A stretch of 64,000 bases of DNA from VYDC01 sp963667515 (GTDB lineage: Bacteria; Chloroflexota; Dehalococcoidia; UBA2979): assembly GCA_963667515.2 (NCBI GenBank), contig CAXXXY010000007.1:1-64000 (forward strand). The letters run 5' to 3'. The notes below the pieces were generated by a model. It saw only the letters and a program-made list of their open reading frames with translations, was not told the origin of the DNA and ran no database searches. Positions 32,271 through 38,813 of this stretch are shown piece by piece. Every line of letters begins with the position of its first letter. Position 1 is the stretch's first letter. The position numbers and the translations under genes were made by a program.

Positions 32271-33721
32271 CTCGGGTTCAAGGGGTCGTCGCAACACCGC
32301 CTTGTGCAGGGGAGAGTAGGTGTTCGTTGAGTGCCTCGGCGGGAGTCTTCCATCCGAGAGTCTTGCGGGGTCGAGTGTTGAGTGCGAGAGCGACGGCAGC
32401 GAGGTCCTCGGCAGAGTGCCGAGACAGGTCGGTGCCTTTGGGGAAGTACTGACGCAGCAGGCCGTTGGTGTTCTCGTTGCTGCCACGCTGCCAGGGGCTG
32501 TGAGGGTCGCAGAAGTAGATCGGCAGGCCGGTGTCGATGCGCAGCTGCGCGTGCTGGGCCATCTCCGCTCCCTGGTCCCAGGCAAGCGAGCGGCGCAGCT
32601 GCTCGGGCAGCGTCGTGATCGACGCCGCGATCGCGTCACGCACCGCCTCTGCACCGTGACCGGCCAGCGGGGGGCCGTTCTTGACGGTGGGTTGCTGTCC
32701 GTGGCCGTCCATGCGGGGCAGGTGCAGCAGCATCGTGAACCGTGTCGTGCGCTCGACGAGCGTACCGATCGCCGAGCTGCCCAGCCCGAGGATGAGATCG
32801 CCCTCCCAATGGCCGGGAACGGCGCGTTCATCGGCTTCGGCGGGCCGCTGACTGATCATGATCTCGGGGCTGACGAACTTCTTGCCGCGACCGCGGGTTC
32901 GCGCTCTGGGCACCCGCAGCGCTCGTCCGGTGCGCAGACATGCGGTCAGCTCACGCCGCAGCGCGCCGCGACCCTGGACGTACAGGGCCTGGTAGATCGC
33001 TTCGTGGGAGATCCTCATCGACGCATCATCAGGGAAGTCGACCTGCAGCCGGTTCGAGATCTGCTCCGGGCTCCACGCCTGGGCCCAGCGTCGGTGCTGA
33101 CGGCGCCCATGTCGACGGCCAATCCAGCGCACCTCAGGGCCGACCACCCCCACACCGTCGGGCCGGACGATCCTGCCTGACAGCCGTTCCTGAACGTAAC
33201 CATGGAGCTGGTCGTTGCTGGCGAGCTTGGCGACCTTGGGACGCTGCGCACGTCGCTCGGCATGCCACTGCGCCGTGGTCGCTCGATACTCCAGCTTGCC
33301 GCTATGTGTCGCAGCGTTCCGGCGTACCTCGCGTGAGATCGTCGACGGAGCCCGGCGGAGCCGGCGGGCGATCGCTCGGCCGCTTGCGCCTTGGGCGCGG
33401 AGGATGGCGATCTCCTCGCGCTCAGCGAACGATAGGTAGCGCCCTAACAGCGGCGCCGGACTGGCTGTTGGCATGCCACCACCTTCACGGAACCAGCGTG
33501 CTCCGACGGCTGGAGACACACCGGCCGCCGCAGCGGCATCCTCGCTCGACAACCCTTCTGAGATCGCCAGCCAGAACCGTTGGCGATGCTCACGACGCGC
33601 AACCGGTGGACGGCCTGGAGACCGCATCGCCGGCCTTCCTGTCGCCTTCGCCGCCCACCCCGGTGACCTTCCCATCACAACCCCTCACCTCGAGGCGTTG
33701 CGATGACCACTTGAATCCGCC
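32271..33721 (-). mobile_element. IS30-family element, complete
   Basis: 1451 bp. Imperfect inverted ends: left GGTTCAAGGGGTCGTCGCAA, right (inverted) GGATTCAAGTGGTCATCGCA. CAG at 32268-32270 and 33722-33724 is the likely 3-bp target duplication. Removing the element and one CAG restores the IS3 reading HSDRGSQYTSWAFGHRL. One long transposase gene fills the element. Confidence 0.93.
32278..33675 (-). CDS. IS30-family transposase
   Basis: 465 residues. The N-terminal helix-turn-helix includes LSFAEREEIAILRAQGASG and IARRLRRAPSTISREVRRN. A middle segment WSPEQISNRLQVDFPD with ISHEAIYQALY is characteristic of IS30. The DDE core shows GHWEGDLILG, SLAWDQGAEM and PWQRGSNENTNGLLRQYFPKG. It looks intact and should be able to cut and join IS30 ends. 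ATG 33675 is chosen; GTG 33678 is adjacent. Confidence 0.93.
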   Translation of the reverse strand: MGRSPGWAAKATGRPAMRSPGRPPVARREHRQRFWLAISEGLSSEDAAAAAGVSPAVGARWFREGGGMPTASPAPLLGRYLSFAEREEIAILRAQGASGRAIARRLRRAPSTISREVRRNAATHSGKLEYRATTAQWHAERRAQRPKVAKLASNDQLHGYVQERLSGRIVRPDGVGVVGPEVRWIGRRHGRRQHRRWAQAWSPEQISNRLQVDFPDDASMRISHEAIYQALYVQGRGALRRELTACLRTGRALRVPRARTRGRGKKFVSPEIMISQRPAEADERAVPGHWEGDLILGLGSSAIGTLVERTTRFTMLLHLPRMDGHGQQPTVKNGPPLAGHGAEAVRDAIAASITTLPEQLRRSLAWDQGAEMAQHAQLRIDTGLPIYFCDPHSPWQRGSNENTNGLLRQYFPKGTDLSRHSAEDLAAVALALNTRPRKTLGWKTPAEALNEHLLSPAQGGVATTP

Positions 33722-34050
33722 CAGTACACGTCGTGGGCCTTCGGGCACCGCCTCCGCACCGCCGGCCTGCTCGGCTCGATGGGCCGGGTCGCGTCGGCTG
33801 TCGACAACTCGATGATGGAGTCGTTCTTCGGGACGCTGCAGCTCGAGCTGCTCGACCGCCGCAGCTGGACGACCCGGGCCGAGCTCGCCTCCGCGATCTT
33901 CGAATGGATCGAGGGCTGGTATAACCCGCGCCGCCGTCACACCTCGATCGGCGATCTCAGCCCCGTGGAGTACGAAAGGAGGCCCGCCGCCGCCGCGGAA
34001 GCGGCATGATGTCTACACGTGAACTGTCCGGAGAACCGGGTCAGGCTCCA

Positions 34051-34131
34051 AACCCACTCATCCCAGTCCTCAGGGGTGGCTGGGACCCGCTGCGTCCCGT
34101 CGGCTGCAACTGTCAGAGTCTCGATCGCCAC
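34051..34131 (-). pseudogene. N-terminal stump of a second TM0106-type nuclease gene
   Basis: 27 codons reading MAIETLTVAADGTQRV then PATPEDWDEWV before the IS3 terminal repeat. The intact gene at 18999-20840 starts MGIEALTTDLADRTLTPATH then AEWDEWV. The matching start, length and the PAT...WDEWV box make common ancestry clear. The rest of the gene is gone. Confidence 0.75.
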
Positions 34132-34195
34132 GCCAGCCTCCGCTGGTACGTCGGTGTCCGCCGTTCATCGCGGAATGTACGCTCACCAGATCTGT

Positions 34196-34217
34196 TTGGC
34201 GGTCAGATTGGCGGTCA
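34196..34217 (+). repeat. direct repeat TTGGCGGTCA x2
   Basis: TTGGCGGTCA at 34196-34205 and again at 34208-34217, 67 bp from the 3' end of tRNA-Ser and upstream of the nuclease stump. Short direct repeats beside a tRNA suggest integrase arm-type sites. Related TTGGCGG is at 30426. Confidence 0.45.
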
Positions 34218-34283
34218 AGACTCGGGTCGGTCGATCCTGCGGGCTCCGAGCAGATCGGCAGCGCCGCGTGGTTGCTGAGGTTT

Positions 34284-34373
34284 TGGCGGAGGGGGTGGGA
34301 TTCGAACCCACGGTACGCCGAAACGCACGACGGTTTTCAAGACCGCTCCCTTAAACCACTCGGGCACCCCTCC
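34284..34373 (-). tRNA. tRNA-Ser(UGA)
   Basis: The minus strand reads GGAGGGGTGCCCGAGTGG, with anticodon arm CGGTCTTGAAAACCG (anticodon TGA), a long variable arm, T arm GGGTTCGAATCCC, a complementary acceptor stem, discriminator G and encoded CCA. The length of about 90 nt fits a class II serine tRNA. Its 3' end faces the IS-riddled element relic, as expected for an integration site. Confidence 0.95.
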
Positions 34374-34485
34374 GCGGGCGATTCTAGGCGCGACCGGGGC
34401 GCCCGCGCCGTCTCGAGGAGCAAGGCCGGCGAGCGGCGGCCGCGCACGATCCGCGTAGACTGCGCGCGGGTCGCGAGGTGCGTGC

Positions 34486-34560
34486 ATGCCGCTGTCCGAC
34501 GCCGACCGACGCGAGATCGTCGAGTTCGCCGCGCGCTACAGCTGGGCTCTCCCGGTCCAC
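34486..34560 (+). pseudogene. SnoaL/NTF2-like protein, N-terminal stump
   Basis: ATG 34486 after GCGAGGTGCG opens a frame LSDADRREIVEFAARYSWAL, the typical first helix of SnoaL-like (NTF2-fold) proteins. After 25 codons it runs into the terminal repeat of an IS3-family element at 34561. The remainder of the gene is not present on the other side of the element. Confidence 0.6.
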
Positions 34561-34612
34561 GGTTTTCTTGGACACCTGATTGGGGCAGGCTGCCCCGGCA
34601 GAGGAGGTGTCC

Positions 34613-34963
34613 ATGACCAGCTCCGCACAGGGATTGAACGGGCGTAGTGCGTCGCGAACGGAACGCGGTCGCTTCTCCTCGCGACGGAAGAGCGAGGCGG
34701 TGCTGAGGCTGCTGCGCGGCGAGGAGTTGGACGCGCTCTCGCGCGAGCTGGGGGTGACCGCAGCGACGCTGTCGCAGTGGCGCGAGCGCTTCCTCGCCGC
34801 CGGCCGGGCCTCGCTCACGAGCCGGCCTGCCGACGAGCGTGACGAGGAGATCCACCGACTGCAGGCGAAAGTCGGCGAGATCACGATGGCGAACGAGCTC
34901 CTGCTCCAGCGCGCGCATCAGCTGGAGGCAGGACTCCCTTTGGCACGCCGGAGGTCGAGGTGA
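34613..34963 (+). CDS. IS3-family transposase OrfA (second type)
   Basis: 116 residues from ATG 34613, with GAGGAGG 7 nt upstream. Contains FSSRRKSEAVLRLLRGEELDAL and LGVTAATLSQWRERFLAAG (helix-turn-helix), then EIHRLQAKVGEITMANELL, a heptad-like coiled coil. It binds element ends. The stop overlaps the start of orfB. Confidence 0.85.
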   Translation: MTSSAQGLNGRSASRTERGRFSSRRKSEAVLRLLRGEELDALSRELGVTAATLSQWRERFLAAGRASLTSRPADERDEEIHRLQAKVGEITMANELLLQRAHQLEAGLPLARRRSR

Positions 34964-35862
34964 TGAGTCGAACCACCTCGCCCTCCACGGGACCGCCGTA
35001 CGGCACGACGCGCATCTGCCAGCTGTGGGAGGTCCCGCGCTCGACCGTCTACGAGCGGCGGGCACGGGCGCGACGGCCTCTGCGGCCAGCAGCGAAGCGC
35101 GGGCCGAGGCAGGCGTGGACGGACGAGGCTCTCACGGAGCAGGTCCGAGCTGTGCTCGCCGCCTCCCCGTTCACGGGCGAGGGCTACCGCAAGGTGTGGG
35201 CGCGGCTGCGGCTGGCCGGTGTGCGCACCTCGAAGGGCCGGGTGCTGCGGCTGATGCGGGAGGCGGGACTGCTCGCCCCGACCCGCGTCGGGCGTCGGCG
35301 CGGACCGCGGGTGCACGACGGGACGATCACCACCGAGCGGCCTGACGAGATGTGGGGGACCGACGCGACCTCCTGCCTCACCACCCGCGAGGGGAACGCC
35401 ACCGTCTTCATCGCCGTCGATCACTGCACGCAGGAGTGCATCGGCATCCACGCGGCGCGACCGGGCACGCGCTTCGAGGCGCTGGAGCCGCTGCGGCAGG
35501 GGCTCCGGGAGCACTTCGACGGCTACGAGGCGGACCTCGCGCGTGGACTCGCTCTCCGCCACGACCACGGCAGCCAGTACCTGAGCGACCACTTTCAGGA
35601 GGAGCTGCGCTTCCTCGGCATCCGCTCCAGCCCGTCCTTCGTAGCCGCGCCCGAGGGCAACGGCTGCGCGGAACGCTTCATCCGCACGCTGAAGGAGCAG
35701 CTGCTGTGGGTGGAGCACTTCGAGACGGTGGAGGAGCTACGCCAGGCGCTGCTCGCCTTCAAGCAGCGCTACAACCAGCACTGGCTCGTCGAACGGCACC
35801 GCCACCGCACCCCAGCCGCCGTCCGCGAGGCGCTCTCGCCGCGCACCGGGGCGGCCGCATGA
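34960..35862 (+). CDS. IS3-family transposase OrfB (second type)
   Basis: 300 residues with the HTH_21 region (FTGEGYRKVWARLRLAGVRTS, VLRLMREAGLLAP) and a full DDE set: MWGTDATSCLTTREGNATVF, HDHGSQYLSDHFQEEL and EGNGCAERFIRTLKEQLL. GTG 34960 or ATG 34963 can start it, just after GGAGGTCGAGG. It looks intact, so the element may be active. Translational coupling with orfA is likely from the overlap. Confidence 0.9.
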   Translation: MMSRTTSPSTGPPYGTTRICQLWEVPRSTVYERRARARRPLRPAAKRGPRQAWTDEALTEQVRAVLAASPFTGEGYRKVWARLRLAGVRTSKGRVLRLMREAGLLAPTRVGRRRGPRVHDGTITTERPDEMWGTDATSCLTTREGNATVFIAVDHCTQECIGIHAARPGTRFEALEPLRQGLREHFDGYEADLARGLALRHDHGSQYLSDHFQEELRFLGIRSSPSFVAAPEGNGCAERFIRTLKEQLLWVEHFETVEELRQALLAFKQRYNQHWLVERHRHRTPAAVREALSPRTGAAA

Positions 35863-35890
35863 TTACCGCCAGCGATGTGTCCAAGAAACC

Positions 35891-36585
35891 AGGAGCGGTA
35901 CAAGAGTCAGGCCCTGAACGACGTTCGACGGGACGCCACCAGCGACCCAGCCCAGCGTCTCGCTGGTGGGCGCGTCGTCCAGTGTAAAGGCGAGTGCAGC
36001 ACCGGGACCGGCGCCGCACTCGCCGCTCTTGATCTGGGACATCCAGAGGTAGCCCGTCGGGCTGAGCGGCCCTGGGATCACCACAGCCAGTTCGCACTCC
36101 GCGCCGTTCACTAGGACCACGACGCGCGCGTGGCTGGACGCCGGGCCGTAGAGGACCATCGGTGGGGCGGTGCCGGTTGAGGTCGACGTCGCGGTGGCCA
36201 TGGGCGTCGCGCTGGCTGTCGGCGTTGCAGTGGCCGCTGCGCCGGAGGTAGGCGTTGAGCTCGGGGCGAAAGTCGCCGTAAGCGTGGGCGTTGCGCTGGC
36301 TGTCAGCGTTGCAGTGGCCGTTGCGCTGGAGCTAGGAGTCGCGCTCGGGGCGAAAGTCGCCGTAGGCGTGGGCGTTGCGCTGGCGGTCGGGATCGGAGAC
36401 TCGGTGATGCTCGCGGCGGCCTGTGGCTGCGCTGTTCCCGTTTCCGCCGGGACTCCGTCTGCCCGTGCGGAGCCAGTCGCTCCCCCGCAGGCGGCAGTCA
36501 GTACAAGCGCGGCCACAGCGCCGACCGGGACTCGCCAGCGCAGGACTACGGTCGTCGCGCGATGCCTTGCGGCAGAGGCTGCCAT
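35891..36585 (-). pseudogene. Ser/Thr/Pro-repeat lipoprotein, 3'-truncated by IS
   Basis: From ATG 36585 (MAASAARHRATTVVL): a signal peptide with hydrophobic core and lipobox LVLTAACGG, then a low-complexity Ala/Thr/Pro/Ser stalk with a 28-residue repeat (residues 68-95 and 96-123, and part of a third). A C-terminal domain follows (HARVVVLVNGAECELAVVIPGP, YLWMSQIKSGECG, LAFTLDDAPTSETLG). The frame enters the IS3-family element at 35890 and ends at 35863, so the last part is foreign. It would be surface-anchored; function unknown. Confidence 0.65.
36178..36384 (-). repeat. 84-bp tandem repeat in the lipoprotein stalk
   Basis: Two full units and part of a third, encoding ASATPTPTATFAPSATPSSS... 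and ASATPTLTATFAPSSTPTSG... at a strict 28-residue period. Repeat-number change would alter stalk length without breaking frame. Confidence 0.75.
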
Positions 36586-36806
36586 ACGTGGATCGTCGGG
36601 TCGACCGCGGGCGCCGCACATCGGGAGCGTACGGGTATCGGGCAACGCCCCGCGCGCCCCGCGCCACAGTGGCCGGGGCTTCTCTATGCGCGCCCCATCG
36701 CCGCGAGCACCGGCGCCACCGCCGCGAGCGGACCGAGCAGGCGCTCCGCGACTACATCGCTCGCTTCCGAGGGGAAGAGAGCGTGAGGCTCTTCCTGACC
36801 GCGAAG

Positions 36807-37759
36807 GGAGGGCAGCGTCAGATCTGAGGGCGCCGGAGCGGTACATCCGCGGGGAGCGGGCCGCGGCTCTGGCTACGCCGCCGTCGCCTCCGACATCAAC
36901 GAGCGCCAACGCTTGGCGAACAGCCGACGCTGCTCGGAGAGCGCAATGACCTCACCCCGTCGCGACCGAGACCGAAAGAACTCGCGCAGCTCATCGAATG
37001 CTGAACAGAAGCGTGCCGCGGATACGAAGCTCCCGAAGCCGCGCATCGGGTAGTAGCGCTGCTTCACCCCGCGATGGTCCTGCTCCATGAAGTTGTTCAG
37101 GTACTGCTGGCGTCGGTGCCGGACGCGGCCGCCGAGGATCCATCGGATGGCGCGCGGGTATGCTGGGTGACGATCCGTCGTGACCCTGAGCGGCCGCGCC
37201 CCCGCGACTTCGACCAGTCGCCGGAGGAACCGCCGAGCGGCATGCTTGTCGCGCGTCTCGCTGAGCATTGAGTCGATGAGCTGCCCGTCGCCATCGATCG
37301 CACGGTAGAGATAGCACCAGCGGCCGCCGACCTTCACGTACGTCTCGTCGATGTACCAGGAGACGCCGGCATGGCCACGGCGCTCCGTGCGGAGTCGCTC
37401 CGCGAGAAGTGTGGCGAATCGCGCCTCCCAGTCCCGCACCGTCTCGTGCGTGAGCACGTAGCCGCGCTCCAGCAGTATCTCGGCGATGTCGCGAAAGCTG
37501 AGCTTGTAGCGCAGACGCCAGAGGACGGCGAGCACCGCGACGTCAGATGGGAACCGGATGTCGTTGAACGGTGTGCCGGTCCGCTCATTGAACCGGCGCT
37601 GGCAGGAGCGACACTCGAACCGGCGGTAACCCAGCTCGGTCCGCCCTCGACGGCGCCAGGTCGCTTTCGATGTGCAATGCGGACAGGTCACAGGGTAGCT
37701 CCTCGCTATCGCGAGGCCGAGGCTACCTCGGCGCGCCCTGCGATCTGACAGAGCCCTCC
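36807..37759 (-). mobile_element. IS6-family-like element
   Basis: About 950 bp with inverted ends: left GGAGGGCAGCGTCAGATC, right (inverted) GGAGGGCTCTGTCAGATC. One transposase gene fills it. No 8-bp target duplication is visible in the flanks. The right end interrupts a TIR-domain gene. Confidence 0.82.
36873..37691 (-). CDS. IS6-family transposase with N-terminal zinc ribbon
   Basis: About 272 residues from GTG 37691, which has GAGGAG 7 nt upstream. An N-terminal zinc ribbon (CPHC ... FECRSCQRRF) and FNDIRFPSDVAVLAVLWRLR are followed by a DDE core: WYIDETYVKVGGRW, RVTTDRHPAYPRAI and NFMEQDHRGVKQRYYPM. This order is typical of IS6/IS240-type enzymes, which make cointegrates. The open frame extends upstream into the TIR gene but that part is antisense and not element DNA. 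Confidence 0.87.
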   Translation of the reverse strand: MTCPHCTSKATWRRRGRTELGYRRFECRSCQRRFNERTGTPFNDIRFPSDVAVLAVLWRLRYKLSFRDIAEILLERGYVLTHETVRDWEARFATLLAERLRTERRGHAGVSWYIDETYVKVGGRWCYLYRAIDGDGQLIDSMLSETRDKHAARRFLRRLVEVAGARPLRVTTDRHPAYPRAIRWILGGRVRHRRQQYLNNFMEQDHRGVKQRYYPMRGFGSFVSAARFCSAFDELREFFRSRSRRGEVIALSEQRRLFAKRWRSLMSEATAA

Positions 37760-38235
37760 TCATCCGGCTCCATAGGGACGGCAATCTCGTTAGCGACCTT
37801 TCCGAGGAGGGAGAGCATGCCGGCTTCCGTCTCTTCAGAAAGGCCATCGAATCCGTGGAGGAATACTCCGATCGGACTGGGCACCTCGTCTTGCGAAAGG
37901 TTGACTCGCAGGACGACCACGCCGTTCGGGCAAAGCTGTGATCCAATCCCAGCTTCCCAATAGACCCACGGTCGACCGATAGATGCGGGTGTCGCTAAAA
38001 TCCAGACGGCGTCTGCGCGCTTCAGCTTCTCGGTGACCGTCGAGAAGGGCTCTGCACCAGCTGGTACACCCCCGGTTGGACTCGGATCAGTCGATCGGAA
38101 AGTCTCGACAGCACCCTGAAAGGCTTTGTCGACCAGCTTTTCCAAGGCTTCGGCCAGCTTTCGGTCGCCATGCGTGTGGCTGATGAAGACGAGCGGTCTT
38201 GGAACCTTCTGTTGCACAGGTTGCTCCGTCGTCAT
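37760..38235 (-). pseudogene. TIR-domain protein, 3'-truncated by IS
   Basis: From ATG 38235 (ACGGAGGGCC upstream): PRPLVFISHTHGDRKLAEAL, then LKRADAVWILATPASIGRPWVYWEAGIG and VLRVNLSQDEVPSPIGVFLHG. These are TIR_2 motifs, with the VFISH strand and the W.YWE.G segment where TIR NADases carry their catalytic glutamate. About 159 residues remain before the IS6 end at 37759. Such genes often act in NAD-depleting antiviral systems; no partner gene is visible. It may still encode a nearly whole TIR domain. Confidence 0.7.
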
Positions 38236-38552
38236 CAGGCCCTCCGTCCAACCTCGCGCCCACGAGCCACTTTGAGGTACGGAGGGCGCGCTCGTCGAGA
38301 AGCGCTGACGGCAGCATGCGAGGACGAGCCGCAGCTCCGCCCGGGCTCGAGTACAGCTGCGGCTCGCACGGCCAACGACCGTCCAGTTGCCCGACTGGCC
38401 AGTCCCGACCCCCCGGAGCACCTCGTCGGGTACGAGCTCCCGATAGGCGCGGCGGACGTCCGGCAGATCGCGCGGATGGACCTTGACAGAGCTGTAAGTA
38501 CGCGATAAGTACGCCGAGTGGCTCCGGAGGGCCAATTCCGTATCTGTGGCGG

Positions 38553-38629
38553 TGGTCGGGGTGCGCAGATTTGAACTGCGGACCTCGTCGTCCCGAACGA
38601 CGCGCTCTGCCAAGCTGAGCTACACCCCG
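38553..38629 (-). tRNA. tRNA-Pro(CGG)
   Basis: The minus strand begins CGGGGTGTAGCTCAGCTTGG, anticodon arm CGTCGTTCGGGACGACG (loop TTCGGGA, anticodon CGG), T arm CAGTTCAAATCTG and a matching acceptor stem with encoded CCA. 77 nt including CCA. It marks the change from the IS-rich half to the uniform GC-rich half. Confidence 0.95.
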
Positions 38630-38753
38630 GCGCCGCCACGCCGTCACCGGCCCGGACGCGATCGTCCGCCACGGCGCTCACGGGCGCGGGATCGTAGCAC
38701 CGGCCGCGCGGCAGTGTCCACGCGCGCGGGGAGACCCCCCGGCGCCCCCACTC

Positions 38754-38780
38754 TTGCCTGAGCGGCGCATGCCGTAAGAT
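38754..38780 (+). promoter_or_regulatory. putative sigma70-type promoter
   Basis: TTGCCT at 38754-38759 and TAAGAT at 38775-38780 with 15-bp spacing, 33 bp before the GTG of the secreted protein gene. Spacing is slightly short, so this is tentative. Confidence 0.4.
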
Positions 38781-38813
38781 CGCTCGCGGCGGGTAGCGAG
38801 GGACGCGCGCAGC

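Larger units (their letters stand above)
31461..34009 (+). pseudogene. IS3 transposase, orfA-orfB fused by deletion and split by IS30
   Basis: From ATG 31461 one frame encodes the OrfA HTH and leucine-zipper region, then passes directly at KRAADGVVAAVA into OrfB (LTDITEHPTREG, HSDRGSQ). Compared with copy 1, 65 bp containing the orfA stop and orfB start are missing at about 31710, between GCCGCCG repeats. The frame is then broken by IS30 at 32271. The rest of OrfB (YTSWAFGHRL, SMMESFFGTLQLELLDRR, YNPRRRHTSIGDLSPVEYE) resumes at 33725-34009. Confidence 0.88.
31394..34050 (+). mobile_element. IS3-family element, copy 2, interrupted by IS30
   Basis: Terminal repeats GGAGCCTGACCCGCTTTCCC at the left (about 31395) and, inverted, GGAGCCTGACCCGGTTCTCC at the right (ending about 34050). 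Without the IS30 insert and its CAG duplication the element is about 1.2 kb, normal for IS3. The left flank is IS481 DNA and the right flank is a nuclease gene stump, so the element does not sit in a simple duplicated target. Confidence 0.9.
34561..35890 (+). mobile_element. IS3-family element, second type
   Basis: About 1.33 kb with terminal repeats GGTTTTCTTGGACAC (34561) and, inverted, GGTTTCTTGGACAC (ending 35890). It carries orfA and orfB and is unrelated in detail to the IS3 copies at 539 and 31394. No target duplication is visible: the left flank is a SnoaL-type stump, the right flank a truncated lipoprotein gene. DNA was therefore probably lost next to the element. Confidence 0.88.
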
